From assembly GCF_902497745.1 (NCBI RefSeq), contig NZ_CABVHJ010000001.1, forward strand, positions 248,001 to 312,000: a stretch of 64,000 nt of DNA, in the 5' to 3' direction. Source of the DNA: Pseudomonas fluorescens (GTDB taxonomy: Bacteria; Pseudomonadota; Gammaproteobacteria; Pseudomonadales; Pseudomonadaceae). Of the stretch, positions 29,376 to 39,931 are shown piece after piece (the first letter of the stretch is position 1; every line of letters begins with the position of its first letter). The position numbers were made by a program, and so were the translations under genes. A model generated the notes under the pieces. It searched no databases. It worked only from the letters and a program-made list of their open reading frames with translations, and was not told the origin of the DNA.

Positions 29376-30962
29376 ATGCGCCTCGCTGCCCTACCCCTGT
29401 TGCTCGCCCCGCTCCTGCTGAGCCCCCTGGCCCAGGCCGCCGCGCTGAGCGTCTGCACCGAGGCCAGCCCGGAAGGGTTCGACGTGGTGCAGTACAACTC
29501 GCTGACCACCACCAACGCCTCGGCTGACGTGCTAATGAATCGCCTGGTGGATTTCGACACCGCCAGCGGCAAGGTCGTGCCGAGCCTGGCCGACAGCTGG
29601 GAAGTCAGCACCGATGGCCTGACTTACGTGTTCAAGCTGCACCCGCAGGTGAAGTTTCATACGACTGACTACTTCAAGCCAAGCCGTGAGCTGACCGCCG
29701 AAGACGTCAAATTCAGCTTCGACCGCATGCTCGACCCGGCCAACCCGTGGCACAAAGTCGCCCAGAGCGGCTTCCCGCATGCCCAGTCGATGCAGTTACC
29801 TGCACTGATCAAGAAGATCGACGCACTCGATCCGCTGACCGTACGCTTTACCCTTGATCATCCGGATTCAACATTCCTGGCGACCCTGAGCATGGGCTTC
29901 GCCTCGATCTACTCCGCCGAATACGCCGACAAACTGATGAAAGCCAATGCCACGGACAAGCTCAACAGCCAGCCAATCGGCACCGGCCCGTTCGTGTTCA
30001 ATCGCTTCCAGAAAGATGCAGCCATCCGCTACAAGGCCAACCCGGATTACTTCCACGGCAAGCCTTCGGTTGACCCGTTGATCTTCGCCATCACGCCGGA
30101 CGCCAACGTGCGCCTGCAAAAGCTGCGACGCAATGAATGCCAGATCGCCCTGTCACCGAAGCCACTCGACGTACAAGCCGCGCTGAAAGAACCGACGCTG
30201 AAAGTCGAAAAGACTGACGCATTCATGACCGCTTTCGTTGGCATCAACAGCCAGCATCCGCCGCTGGACAAGCCGGAAGTGCGTCAAGCGATCAACCTCG
30301 CGTTCGACAAGGCCAACTACATCAAGGCTGTGTTTGAAGACACCGCCGAAGCGGCCAACGGCCCTTACCCGCCGAACACCTGGAGCTACGCGAAGAACCT
30401 GCCGGGTTACCCGCACGATGTCGCCAAAGCCAAGGCATTGCTGGCCAAGGCCGGGTTGAAGGACGGTTTCCAGACCACCATCTGGACGCGCCCTTCCGGC
30501 AGCCTGCTGAATCCGAACCCAAGCCTGGGCGCACAGATGTTGCAGTCAGATCTGGCGGAAATCGGCATTCAGGCGGAAATCCGCGTGATCGAGTGGGGTG
30601 AATTGATCCGCCGCGCCAAGGCTGGCGAGCATGATCTGCTGTTCATGGGCTGGGCCGGAGATAACGGCGACCCGGACAACTTCCTCACGCCGCAGTTTTC
30701 CTGCGCAGCGGTCAAATCGGGCACCAACTTCGCACGCTACTGCAACGCCGATCTGGACAAGCTGATCAGCGCCGGCAAGACCACCAGCGAGCAAGGCGTG
30801 CGCACCAAGCTGTATGAGCAGGCGCAGACGCAGATTCAACAGCAGGCGCTGTGGCTGCCTCTCGCACATCCGACGGCCTACGCACTGACGCGTAAAGACG
30901 TGCAGGGTTACTCCGTGAGCCCGTTCGGCCGTCAGGACTATTCCAAGGTCAACCTCAAATAA
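29376..30962 (+). CDS. Periplasmic dipeptide/peptide-binding protein of an ABC transporter
   Basis: A 528-residue family 5 solute-binding protein: signal peptide ending LAQAA, then the family's opening LSVCTEASPEGFDVVQYNS, the SBP_bac_5 body (AEDVKFSFDRMLDP, IGTGPFVF, LLFMGWAGDNGDPDNF). It resembles DppA, which delivers di- and tripeptides (and in some species heme) to DppBCDF. No permease or ATPase genes adjoin it here, so it must use a transporter encoded elsewhere. AAAGGA precedes the ATG. Confidence 0.9.
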   Translation: MRLAALPLLLAPLLLSPLAQAAALSVCTEASPEGFDVVQYNSLTTTNASADVLMNRLVDFDTASGKVVPSLADSWEVSTDGLTYVFKLHPQVKFHTTDYFKPSRELTAEDVKFSFDRMLDPANPWHKVAQSGFPHAQSMQLPALIKKIDALDPLTVRFTLDHPDSTFLATLSMGFASIYSAEYADKLMKANATDKLNSQPIGTGPFVFNRFQKDAAIRYKANPDYFHGKPSVDPLIFAITPDANVRLQKLRRNECQIALSPKPLDVQAALKEPTLKVEKTDAFMTAFVGINSQHPPLDKPEVRQAINLAFDKANYIKAVFEDTAEAANGPYPPNTWSYAKNLPGYPHDVAKAKALLAKAGLKDGFQTTIWTRPSGSLLNPNPSLGAQMLQSDLAEIGIQAEIRVIEWGELIRRAKAGEHDLLFMGWAGDNGDPDNFLTPQFSCAAVKSGTNFARYCNADLDKLISAGKTTSEQGVRTKLYEQAQTQIQQQALWLPLAHPTAYALTRKDVQGYSVSPFGRQDYSKVNLK

Positions 30963-30998
30963 CCTGCCCAGCACATCACCTGGGGATGCAATCAAACC

Positions 30999-31089
30999 TG
31001 TGGGAGCGAGCTTGCTCGCGAAAGCGGTCTGTCAGTAAAAATGATGCTGACTGACACTGCGCCTTCGCGAGCAAGCTCGCTCCCACAGG
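30999..31089. repeat. REP inverted pair (REPIN)
   Basis: CTGTGGGAGCGAGCTTGCTC and inverted CTTCGCGAGCAAGCTCGCTC arms lie between the convergent binding-protein gene and radC. Confidence 0.9.
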
Positions 31090-31111
31090 GGACTTGCATT
31101 GTCCCTGAGAA

Positions 31112-31786
31112 CTACATCCAGCCACACTCCGCCATCGACAGCGGCTCACCATCGCCGACGATGAAGTGATCCAGCACCCGCACATCAATCAACTCCAGCG
31201 CCTTCTGCAAACGCTTGGTCAGCAATCGATCGGCCTGACTCGGGTCAGTGTTCCCCGATGGATGGTTGTGGCACAGGATCAACGCCGCCGCGTTATTGGC
31301 CAAACATCGCTTCACAACCTCGCGCGGATGCACGCTGGTGTTGTCGATCGAGCCGCGAAACAGGATCTCGAAATTCAGGACTTGATGTTTGGAGTCGAGA
31401 AACAGGCAACCAAACACCTCATGCGGTTCGTGACGCAGCATCGCTTTCAGATAATCGCGAACGACCTGAGGGTTTTCCAGGGCTGGTTTCTGCCGTGATC
31501 TCTCAGCCAGATGCCGCCTGTTCATTTCCTGAGCCGCCTGCAGTTGCGCAAACTTCGCCGGCCCGAGTCCCAATTGTTTGCTGAATGCGTCCTGATCGGC
31601 CTCAAGCAGCAAACGCAGGCTGCCGAATTGAGTCAACAGATTGCGCGCCAGGTCCACAGCGCTTATTCCGGGCAATCCGGTGCGCAGAAAAATCGCCAAT
31701 AACTCAGCGTCCGAGAGGCTCGCTGCCCCGTGCTCCAATAACCTTTCCCGCGGGCGTTCCGCCGCAGGCCAATCGCGAATACTCAT
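31112..31786 (-). CDS. radC: RadC-family JAMM-domain protein
   Basis: A 224-residue protein with an N-terminal helix-hairpin-helix region ([26 protein letters not shown]) and a C-terminal JAB/MPN domain. The metal motif is [19 protein letters not shown], with the upstream Glu in [15 protein letters not shown] absent or moved, as is usual for RadC. The name is historical; a DNA repair role is doubtful and the biochemical activity is unsettled. The start at 31786 matches the family's [14 protein letters not shown] opening. It is divergent from coaBC. Confidence 0.93.
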   Translation of the reverse strand: MSIRDWPAAERPRERLLEHGAASLSDAELLAIFLRTGLPGISAVDLARNLLTQFGSLRLLLEADQDAFSKQLGLGPAKFAQLQAAQEMNRRHLAERSRQKPALENPQVVRDYLKAMLRHEPHEVFGCLFLDSKHQVLNFEILFRGSIDNTSVHPREVVKRCLANNAAALILCHNHPSGNTDPSQADRLLTKRLQKALELIDVRVLDHFIVGDGEPLSMAECGWM

Positions 31787-31920
31787 ACACATTCCCTGTC
31801 TGTGGGCGCCGCTGTTCCGTAGCGGTCGCTGTGATATCGTAGCCCATCTTTTTTGCGGTCGATTCAACCCTGGGGAGGGGGCATCGCACCGCAGTCATCA
31901 ACGAAATGAAAGGCAGACCT

Positions 31921-33129
31921 ATGCAGCGGCTGTATCGGAAACGCATCGTTCTGGGCGTCGGCGGCGGCATCGCGGCCTACAAGAGCGCCGATCTGGTTCG
32001 TCGCCTGATCGACCAGGGCGCCGAAGTGCGCGTGGTCATGACCCATGGCGGCGCCGAGTTCATCACCCCGCTGACCATGCAGGCGCTGTCCGGCCACCCT
32101 GTGCACCTCGACCTGCTCGACCCGGCCGCCGAAGCCGCGATGGGCCACATCGAGCTGGCCAAGTGGGCCGATCTGGTGCTGATCGCCCCGGCCACCGCCG
32201 ACCTGCTCGCCCGTCTGGCCCAAGGCATCGCCAACGATTTGCTGACCACGCTGGTACTCGCCACCGACGCCGTCGTGGCCGTCGCCCCCGCGATGAATCA
32301 GGCGATGTGGCGCGATCCGGCGACCCAGGCCAACCTGCAACTCCTTGAGAGCCGTGGCCTGAAGACCTTCGGCCCGGCCTCGGGCAGCCAGGCCTGCGGC
32401 GACGTCGGCATGGGCCGCATGATGGAAGCCACCGATCTGGCGCAATGCGCGGCCGACTGCTTCCAGCGTCAGGCGCTGACCGGCAAGCACGTAGTGATTA
32501 CCGCCGGCCCGACCCAGGAAAACATCGACCCGGTGCGCTACATCACCAACCACAGCTCCGGGAAAATGGGCTTTGCCCTCGCCGAAGCCGCGGTAGAAGC
32601 CGGCGCCCGCGTCACATTGATCAGCGGCCCGGTGCACCTGCCGACGCCGGATCGCGTCACCCGTATCGACGTGGTCAGTGCCCGCGACATGCTCGCGGCC
32701 TGTGAGTCGGCGATCCCGTGCGACGTGTTCATCGCCTCTGCAGCGGTCGCGGACTACCGCCCGGAAGTCGTTGCCCCGCAAAAACTCAAGAAAGATCCTA
32801 CGAGCGGTGACGGCTTCGTCCTGCAAATGGTGCGTAACCCGGACATCCTGGCCACCATCGCGACCCGTCCCGACCGTCCGTTCAGTGTCGGCTTCGCCGC
32901 CGAGACCGAACACCTGCTCGACTACGCTGCGCGCAAGCTGAAGGACAAGAATCTCGATTTGATCGTCGCCAATGACGTCGCCAACCCGAGCATCGGTTTC
33001 AACAGTGAAGAAAACGCCTGCAGCGTGATTGACCGTGCGCTGCACGCCACGGTTTTCGCCCAGACCAGCAAGAGCAAGATCGCTCGCCAACTGGTCACTT
33101 TTATCGCCGAACGTCTGAACCAGGTTTAA
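31921..33129 (+). CDS. coaBC: Bifunctional phosphopantothenoylcysteine decarboxylase / phosphopantothenate-cysteine ligase
   Basis: A 402-residue fusion. The N-terminal CoaC flavoprotein domain has [30 protein letters not shown] (PxMNxxMW) and the catalytic Cys in [12 protein letters not shown]. The C-terminal CoaB domain starts about residue 190 with [20 protein letters not shown] and contains [10 protein letters not shown]. It carries out two consecutive steps of CoA synthesis. The start at 31921 follows AAAGGCAG; 31906 is an alternative. dut follows after 5 bp. Confidence 0.96.
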   Translation: MQRLYRKRIVLGVGGGIAAYKSADLVRRLIDQGAEVRVVMTHGGAEFITPLTMQALSGHPVHLDLLDPAAEAAMGHIELAKWADLVLIAPATADLLARLAQGIANDLLTTLVLATDAVVAVAPAMNQAMWRDPATQANLQLLESRGLKTFGPASGSQACGDVGMGRMMEATDLAQCAADCFQRQALTGKHVVITAGPTQENIDPVRYITNHSSGKMGFALAEAAVEAGARVTLISGPVHLPTPDRVTRIDVVSARDMLAACESAIPCDVFIASAAVADYRPEVVAPQKLKKDPTSGDGFVLQMVRNPDILATIATRPDRPFSVGFAAETEHLLDYAARKLKDKNLDLIVANDVANPSIGFNSEENACSVIDRALHATVFAQTSKSKIARQLVTFIAERLNQV

Positions 33130-33134
33130 TTTAC

Positions 33135-33590
33135 ATGCACGCTTTGCAAGCCAAGATCCTCGACCCACGCATCGGCACTGATTTCCCGCTGCCGCAATAC
33201 GCCACCCCAGGCTCCGCCGGCCTCGACCTGCGCGCCATGCTGGATCAGAACATCGTGATCAAACCGGGTGAAACCGTGCTGATCCCCACCGGTCTGTCGG
33301 TTTACATCGGCGATCCGAACCTCGCCGCGCTGATCCTGCCGCGCTCGGGCATGGGCCATAAGCACGGCATCGTGCTGGGCAACCTAGTCGGCCTGATCGA
33401 CTCGGATTACCAGGGCCCACTGATGGTGTCCTGCTGGAACCGCGGCCAGACCGACTTCACCATGACCGTCGGTGAACGTCTGGCGCAACTGGTGCTGGTG
33501 CCAGTGGTGCAGGCGCACTTCGAAATGGTGGAAGAGTTCGTCGAAACCGAGCGCGGCACCGGCGGGTTTGGCCATACCGGCACCAAATAA
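33135..33590 (+). CDS. dut: dUTP diphosphatase
   Basis: A 151-residue trimeric dUTPase with its five motifs in order: [44 protein letters not shown] and [10 protein letters not shown]. It removes dUTP and supplies dUMP for thymidylate synthesis. It follows coaBC by five bases, the conserved coaBC-dut pairing of gammaproteobacteria, and is followed by a second-family REP pair. Confidence 0.97.
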   Translation: MHALQAKILDPRIGTDFPLPQYATPGSAGLDLRAMLDQNIVIKPGETVLIPTGLSVYIGDPNLAALILPRSGMGHKHGIVLGNLVGLIDSDYQGPLMVSCWNRGQTDFTMTVGERLAQLVLVPVVQAHFEMVEEFVETERGTGGFGHTGTK

Positions 33591-33603
33591 CCGGAGTCAT
33601 CTC

Positions 33604-33684
33604 CTGTAGGAGCTGCCGAAGGCTGCGATCTTTTGACTTTTAAGATCAAGATCAAAAGATCGCAGCCTTCGGCAACTCCTACAG
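33604..33684. repeat. Second-family REP inverted pair
   Basis: TGTAGGAGCTGCCGAAGGCT and the inverted AGCCTTCGGCAACTCCTACA arms, with an AAGATCAAGATC spacer, lie between dut and algC. It may also act as a terminator. Confidence 0.88.
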
Positions 33685-33887
33685 GGGAAATTTGTGCAGT
33701 TTCAGCGGCAGGTTTTAACACCGTAAATCAAGGTTTTGGCGGCCGAAAGCCACGCCAGCCGAGGCGTCATGGCCCTTTCATACCACGAACTCTCTGTGGA
33801 AAACGCCGTCATACCCTTCAGTTTGAGCCTGCCGTCGAACGATTCGTCGGTCTGTCCCGCCACTTTCGAGATGGAGCATTTCCGTAG

Positions 33888-35285
33888 ATGAGCACCCCAG
33901 CCAAGATCGCCCCGAAGCTGCCCGACAGCATTTTCCGCGCCTATGACATTCGCGGCACCGTGCCGGAATTCCTCAATGCCGAAACCGCTTACTGGATCGG
34001 CCGCGCCATCGGCTCCCAGAGCCTGGCCCAAGGCGAACCGAACGTATCCGTCGGCCGCGACGGTCGCTTGTCCGGCCCGGAACTGGTTGCCGAGCTGATT
34101 CGCGGTATCGCCGAAAGCGGCTGCCACGTCAGCGATGTCGGTCTGGTGCCGACGCCGGCGCTGTATTACGCCGCCAACGTTTTGGCCGGCAAGTCCGGGG
34201 TGATGCTCACCGGCAGCCACAACCCGTCTAACTACAACGGTTTCAAGATCGTCATTGCCGGCGACACCCTCGCCAACGAACAGATCCAGGCCCTGCACGA
34301 GCGCCTCAAGAGCAACAACTTGAGCAGCGGCACCGGCAGCGTCACCCAGGTCGAGATCCTCGACCGCTACAACACCGAAATCGTCCAGGACATCAAACTG
34401 GCACGCCGCATGAAGGTTGTGGTCGACTGCGGCAACGGCGCGGCCGGCGTGATCGCCCCGCAGCTGATCGAAGCGCTGAACTGCGAAGTCATCCCGCTGT
34501 TCTGCGAAGTCGACGGCAACTTCCCGAACCACCACCCGGATCCGGGCAAGCCTGAGAACCTCGTCGACCTGATCGCCAAGGTCAAGGAAACCAACGCCGA
34601 CATCGGCCTGGCCTTCGACGGCGACGGTGACCGTGTCGGCGTGGTGACCAACACCGGCAGCATCGTCTACCCGGATCGCCTGCTGATGCTGTTCGCTCGC
34701 GACGTCGTGGCGCGCAACCCGGACGCGGAAATCATCTTCGACGTCAAATGCACCCGTCGCCTGGTGCCGCTGATCAAGGAATACGGTGGTCGGCCGCTAA
34801 TGTGGAAGACTGGTCATTCGTTGATCAAAAAGAAAATGAAACAATCCGGCGCGCTGTTGGCCGGTGAAATGAGCGGGCACATCTTCTTCAAGGAGCGCTG
34901 GTTCGGTTTCGACGACGGTATCTACAGCGCCGCACGGCTGCTGGAGATCCTCAGCAAGGAAAAATCCACTGCGGAAGAACTGTTTGCGACCTTCCCGAAT
35001 GATATTTCTACGCCGGAAATCAATATCCATGTGACCGAAGAGAGCAAATTCAGCATCATTGATGCATTGCACGACGCACAGTGGGGCGCAGGCGCTGACC
35101 TGACCACCATCGACGGCGTGCGAGTCGACTACGCCAAAGGCTGGGGCCTGGTGCGCGCATCCAACACCACACCGGTGCTGGTGCTGCGCTTCGAGGCCGA
35201 TGACGAGGCTGAACTACAGCGCATCAAAGACGTGTTCCACGCACAATTGAAACGTGTTGCACCTGATCTCCAACTACCGTTCTGA
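33888..35285 (+). CDS. algC: Phosphomannomutase/phosphoglucomutase
   Basis: A 465-residue alpha-D-phosphohexomutase of AlgC length. The phosphoserine loop is VMLTGSHNPSNYNGFK (~residue 105), the Mg loop LAFDGDGDRVGV (~240), and the sugar-binding loop GEMSGHIFFKERW (~325). It interconverts mannose-1/6-phosphate and glucose-1/6-phosphate for alginate, LPS and rhamnolipid precursors. algC is followed by argB after 17 bp, as in other Pseudomonas. Confidence 0.96.
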   Translation: MSTPAKIAPKLPDSIFRAYDIRGTVPEFLNAETAYWIGRAIGSQSLAQGEPNVSVGRDGRLSGPELVAELIRGIAESGCHVSDVGLVPTPALYYAANVLAGKSGVMLTGSHNPSNYNGFKIVIAGDTLANEQIQALHERLKSNNLSSGTGSVTQVEILDRYNTEIVQDIKLARRMKVVVDCGNGAAGVIAPQLIEALNCEVIPLFCEVDGNFPNHHPDPGKPENLVDLIAKVKETNADIGLAFDGDGDRVGVVTNTGSIVYPDRLLMLFARDVVARNPDAEIIFDVKCTRRLVPLIKEYGGRPLMWKTGHSLIKKKMKQSGALLAGEMSGHIFFKERWFGFDDGIYSAARLLEILSKEKSTAEELFATFPNDISTPEINIHVTEESKFSIIDALHDAQWGAGADLTTIDGVRVDYAKGWGLVRASNTTPVLVLRFEADDEAELQRIKDVFHAQLKRVAPDLQLPF

Positions 35286-35302
35286 TCCACCCGGAGCCCT
35301 GA

Positions 35303-36208
<906 letters not shown>

Positions 36209-36224
36209 GCTTTAGCGCAAACAT

Positions 36225-36263
36225 AAAGACCCCGCTCAGCCTGGCTGAGCGGGGTCTTTTTTT
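36225..36263 (+). terminator. Rho-independent terminator after argB
   Basis: Stem AGACCCCGCTCAG/CTGAGCGGGGTCT with a five-base loop, then T7, 17 bases beyond the argB stop. Confidence 0.93.
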
Positions 36264-36277
36264 GCACCGCATTCCCT

Positions 36278-36366
36278 GCGGGAGCGAGCCTGCTCGCGAA
36301 AGCGGTCTCTGCATCACATCAATGTTGAATGTGAAGGCCTCTTCGCGAGCAGGCTCGCTCCCACAG
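36278..36366. repeat. REP inverted pair (REPIN)
   Basis: GCGGGAGCGAGCCTGCTCGC and inverted CTTCGCGAGCAGGCTCGCTC arms lie between the convergent argB and pyrE genes. Confidence 0.9.
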
Positions 36367-36376
36367 TGCTCTGCGG

Positions 36377-37021
36377 TTAAACGCCGAACTGCGCGCGATA
36401 GGCTTCCACGGCTGGCAGGTGTTGCTTGAGCTGCGGATCATCGGCAAGGAATTCCAGCACCTGATTCAGCGAAACGATGCTGATCACCGGGATACCGAAG
36501 TCACGCTCGACTTCCTGGATCGCCGACAACTCACCGTTGCCACGCTCCTGACGGTTCAGCGCGATCAGCACGCCGGCAGCCTTGGCGCCATCCTGCGAAG
36601 CAATGATCTGCATCACTTCACGGATTGCGGTGCCAGCAGTGATCACGTCGTCGATGATCAGTACTTCGCCGGTCAGCGGGGCACCAACGAGGCTGCCGCC
36701 TTCACCGTGGGCCTTGGCTTCCTTGCGGTTGAAGCACCATGGCAGGTCACGGTCGTGATGCTCGGCCAGCGCGACGGCAGTGGTTGCCGCCAGCGGGATG
36801 CCTTTGTAGGCCGGGCCAAACAGAACGTCGAAGGGAATACCGCTTTCAGCGATGGCTGCCGCGTAGAAACGCCCCAGCTGCGCCAGGGCCGAACCCGAGT
36901 TGAACAGGCCGGCGTTGAAGAAGTAAGGACTGGTGCGCCCGGACTTCAGGGTGAACTCACCGAAGCGCAAAACGCCGCGATCGATGGCAAAACGAATGAA
37001 ATCGCGCTGATACGCTTGCAT
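36377..37021 (-). CDS. pyrE: Orotate phosphoribosyltransferase
   Basis: A 214-residue enzyme with [20 protein letters not shown] at the N-terminus, [10 protein letters not shown] and the PRPP loop [16 protein letters not shown] near residue 123. It converts orotate and PRPP to OMP in pyrimidine synthesis. The start at 37021 gives the canonical N-terminus. It is divergent from crc with 82 bp between the two starts. Confidence 0.97.
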   Translation of the reverse strand: MQAYQRDFIRFAIDRGVLRFGEFTLKSGRTSPYFFNAGLFNSGSALAQLGRFYAAAIAESGIPFDVLFGPAYKGIPLAATTAVALAEHHDRDLPWCFNRKEAKAHGEGGSLVGAPLTGEVLIIDDVITAGTAIREVMQIIASQDGAKAAGVLIALNRQERGNGELSAIQEVERDFGIPVISIVSLNQVLEFLADDPQLKQHLPAVEAYRAQFGV

Positions 37022-37067
37022 GAAAAAAACCCCAAATACCACGGATTTAGCTAATTAGCTTGACGCC

Positions 37068-37080
37068 GTGTATCATACAC
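37068..37080. promoter_or_regulatory. 13-bp palindrome between pyrE and crc
   Basis: GTGTATCATACAC is a perfect palindrome around a central C in the 82-bp divergent region; read on the minus strand it contains TATGAT, a possible -10 box for pyrE. A TTGACG lies just to its left. Operator and promoter roles are both open. Confidence 0.3.
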
Positions 37081-37103
37081 GCACGCGATTTTTGGGGCCA
37101 TTT

Positions 37104-37883
37104 ATGCGGATCATCAGTGTGAACGTCAATGGTATTCAGGCTGCAGTCGAGCGTGGTTTGCTCAGTTGGCTGCAAGCACAGAATGCCGACGTCATCTGCC
37201 TGCAGGACACCCGTGCCTCCGCCTTTGAACTGGATGACCCAGCCTTCCAACTGGATGGCTACTTCCTTTATGCCTGCGATGCTGAAGTCCCTGCCCAAGG
37301 CGGCGTGGCTTTGTACTCGCGGTTGCAACCGAAGGCTGTCATCAGCGGTCTCGGTTTCGAGACGGCCGACCGCTACGGGCGCTACCTGCAAGCAGATTTC
37401 GACAAAGTCAGTATTGCCACCTTGCTGCTTCCTTCGGGGATGAACGGCGATGAGGACTTGAACCAGAAGTTCAAGCTCATGGACGACTTCGGCAAGTACC
37501 TGGACAAACAGCGGCGTAAACGTCGCGAGTACATTTATTGTGGCTCGCTGTACGTGGCGCAGCAGAAGCTCGACATCAAGAACTGGCGCGACAGCCAGCA
37601 ATCCCCGGGCTTCCTGGCGCCAGAACGCGCCTGGATGGACGAGATTGTCGGCAACATGGGCTATGTCGATGCCCTGCGCGAAGTCAGCCGTGAAGGCGAC
37701 CAGTACAGCTGGTGGCCGGATAACGAACAGGCCGAGATGCTCAATCTGGGCTGGCGTTTCGATTACCAGATCCTGACCCCGGGCCTGCGGCGCTTCGTGC
37801 GCAGCGCACGTCTGCCACGTCAGCCAAGGTTCTCGCAACATGCGCCGCTGATTGTCGACTACGACTGGACGCTGACCATCTAA
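37104..37883 (+). CDS. crc: Catabolite repression control protein Crc
   Basis: A 259-residue member of the exodeoxyribonuclease III/endonuclease fold (MRIISVNVNGIQAAVERGLL, then DVICLQDTRASAFELDD). The family's catalytic Glu after LQ is replaced by Asp, and the usual catalytic core is altered, as is known for Crc, which has no nuclease activity. Crc works with Hfq to block translation of mRNAs for less favoured carbon sources and is controlled by CrcZ/CrcY-type sRNAs. Length and position beside pyrE match Pseudomonas Crc. Confidence 0.96.
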   Translation: MRIISVNVNGIQAAVERGLLSWLQAQNADVICLQDTRASAFELDDPAFQLDGYFLYACDAEVPAQGGVALYSRLQPKAVISGLGFETADRYGRYLQADFDKVSIATLLLPSGMNGDEDLNQKFKLMDDFGKYLDKQRRKRREYIYCGSLYVAQQKLDIKNWRDSQQSPGFLAPERAWMDEIVGNMGYVDALREVSREGDQYSWWPDNEQAEMLNLGWRFDYQILTPGLRRFVRSARLPRQPRFSQHAPLIVDYDWTLTI

Positions 37884-37899
37884 GCGTCTTTTCGAAATT

Positions 37900-37935
37900 A
37901 AAAAATGCCCGTATCGCAAGATACGGGCATTTTTT
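37900..37935 (+). terminator. Bidirectional terminator between crc and gltS
   Basis: Stem TGCCCGTATC/GATACGGGCA with loop GCAA, flanked by A6 and T6. Confidence 0.92.
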
Positions 37936-37962
37936 GTGCCTGCGCTCGAGGCGGAATCGAAC

Positions 37963-39171
37963 TCAGACGGCGGCGAAGAACGGCAACATCAAGTACAGCT
38001 TGATCACGACGACATTGATAATGTCGATGAAGAACGCTCCGACCATCGGTACCACCAGAAATGCGATCTGCGAGGGGCCGTAGCGCTGCGTCACGGCCTG
38101 CATGTTGGCAATGGCAGTCGGCGTGGCACCCAGACCAAAACCGCAATGCCCCGCAGCCAGCACGGCGGCATCGTAGTTGCGGCCCATCACCCGGAACGTT
38201 ACGAAAATCGCGAACAGCGCCATGACCAGTGCCTGCACCGCCAGAATGATGAAGATCGGTAACGCCAGTGCGGCCAGATCCCACAACTTGAGCGACATCA
38301 GGGCGATCGCCAGAAACAGCGAAAGGCTGACATTGCCCAGCACCGAGACTTCACGCTCAAACACCTGATACAAGCCCAACGCGGAAAGACCGTTGCGCAG
38401 CACCACGCCTACAAACAGGACACACACGAACGTCGGCAACTCGAATGCAGTCCCTTGCAGCAGGCCATTCAACAGATTGCCCGCCAGCAGGCTGACTGCA
38501 ATCAGCGCCAGAGTTTCGACGAACGAAAATGGCGTGATCGAGCGCTCCTTGTTCGGCTGCTCAAAACCTTTTGGCAATCGTGGCGCATCCAGTTGCTGGC
38601 CGCTGGGCACCTTCACTCGCTTGATGAGCAAACGCGCGACCGGTCCGCCGATCAGACCACCCAGTACCAGACCAAACGTCGCAGAGGCCATCGCCAGTTC
38701 GGACGCAGAGGCCAGACCATACTTCTCACTGAATACGGTGCCCCACGCAGCACCGGTGCCGTGACCGCCCGCCAGAGTGATCGACCCGGTCAGCAGCCCC
38801 ATCAATGGATCGAGCCCAAGCATTTTTGCCAGCCCGATCCCCATCGCATTCTGCACCACCAATAGCCCCGTGACCGCCAGGAGAAATATCCCCACTATCC
38901 GGCCACCTTTCTTCAAGCTGGCAAAGTCTGCGCTCAGACCAATGGTGGCAAAAAAGGCCAGCATCAAAGGTGTCTGCAGAGAAGTATCGAAACGAATTTC
39001 AATATCGAACGTTCGCAGCAGCAATAAAACCAAGGCAACTACCAAGCCACCTGCGACAGGCTCAGGGATATTGTAACTTCGCATGAAACCAACACGCGTT
39101 ACGAGCCCGCGCCCTAATAGAAGCACTAAGGAAGCGGCCACAAGTGTTCCGTAAAAATCGAGCTGAATCAT
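37963..39171 (-). CDS. gltS: Sodium/glutamate symporter
   Basis: A 402-residue integral membrane protein of the GltS (ESS) family. It begins MIQLDFYGTLVAASLVLLLG and carries the two inverted re-entrant regions, with GGHGTGAAWGTVF and the C-terminal GHCGFGLGATPTAIANMQAV. It takes up L- and D-glutamate with Na+. The gene stands alone; upstream is a 360-bp AT-rich region. Confidence 0.93.
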   Translation of the reverse strand: MIQLDFYGTLVAASLVLLLGRGLVTRVGFMRSYNIPEPVAGGLVVALVLLLLRTFDIEIRFDTSLQTPLMLAFFATIGLSADFASLKKGGRIVGIFLLAVTGLLVVQNAMGIGLAKMLGLDPLMGLLTGSITLAGGHGTGAAWGTVFSEKYGLASASELAMASATFGLVLGGLIGGPVARLLIKRVKVPSGQQLDAPRLPKGFEQPNKERSITPFSFVETLALIAVSLLAGNLLNGLLQGTAFELPTFVCVLFVGVVLRNGLSALGLYQVFEREVSVLGNVSLSLFLAIALMSLKLWDLAALALPIFIILAVQALVMALFAIFVTFRVMGRNYDAAVLAAGHCGFGLGATPTAIANMQAVTQRYGPSQIAFLVVPMVGAFFIDIINVVVIKLYLMLPFFAAV

Positions 39172-39487
39172 TGGGATTATTCTTGGCTATATATTCAGAG
39201 ACGCGCTTTTTACCTGCACCCGCCTCATGAACCGGCTGATTGTCTCAACACTGATTACTGTGGAATTCAAGAGCCTTCGATGGCTTGAATATATCTTAAT
39301 ATTTCACAAGAAATATTAGCCCGGCAACTTTAACAATCGCCATCTGTGATTCCAAGGATATGAACCAGAACCAGGGCACTACAGTTGTGACCAAAAGTGT
39401 AATCACGCCACTGATATAAAATGTTACTTGCCACTCATCGCAACAAGATTATTCCTACATACCGAAGAGATTACTTAGTTGCGCAAT
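39172..39487. other. AT-rich intergenic region upstream of gltS
   Basis: About 315 bp, visibly richer in A+T than the flanking genes. It holds a 9-bp inverted repeat TAATATTTC/GAAATATTA at 39297-39318 and several AT-rich stretches that could be -10 boxes. No coding frame or known element was recognised. Confidence 0.5.
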
Positions 39488-39521
39488 TAAAAATGCCCTG
39501 ACATGTCAGGGCATTTTTTAA
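39488..39521 (-). terminator. Rho-independent terminator after the DUF4870 gene
   Basis: A continuous palindrome TGCCCTGACATGTCAGGGCA flanked by A5 and T6, 14 bases past the DUF4870 stop. Confidence 0.85.
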
Positions 39522-39534
39522 CTTGGCGAGCTTT

Positions 39535-39903
39535 TTATTTGATCAACCGCCAGGTAAACGGATATCGGTACGGGAAGCCTTCATTAGCCTTCACCCCCGC
39601 AATGATTGTCAAAACCAGTGCGCCGATCGCCAGTATTCCCAGCAGAAAGAACCCGATGATCAACACCATCAGCAGGAAGCAGATCAACGAGGCGATGGCG
39701 ACGGTGATCTGAAAATTCAACGCCTCCTTGCCCTGCGCATCGATGAACGGATCTGTCTCGCGCTTCATCTGCCAGAGGATCAACGGTCCGATCAGATTGC
39801 CGAACGGAATCCAGATCCCCAGCAAGGCGGACAAGTGACAAAACATTGCCCATTGGCGAACCTCCTGGCTCGGTTTGGGCAGCAACTCTTGCTCGTCACT
39901 CAT
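39535..39903 (-). CDS. DUF4870 membrane protein
   Basis: A 122-residue protein with the DUF4870 pattern: RQWAMFCHLSALLGIWIPFG (helix one), PLILWQMKRETDPFIDAQGKEALNFQ, then a hydrophobic helical pair before the polar C-terminus. AAGGAGG lies five bases before the ATG at 39903. It belongs to a widespread uncharacterised inner-membrane family. It is downstream of rph by 28 bp on the opposite side of the rph stop, in the same orientation. Confidence 0.9.
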   Translation of the reverse strand: MSDEQELLPKPSQEVRQWAMFCHLSALLGIWIPFGNLIGPLILWQMKRETDPFIDAQGKEALNFQITVAIASLICFLLMVLIIGFFLLGILAIGALVLTIIAGVKANEGFPYRYPFTWRLIK

Positions 39904-39931
39904 CGTGTCCTCCTTGCGGTTATGCACCTGC

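Noticed and set aside
29024..29611. A 195-codon minus-strand frame over the start of the binding-protein gene
   Set aside because: It covers the rpmB promoter and the signal peptide of the real gene on the plus strand.
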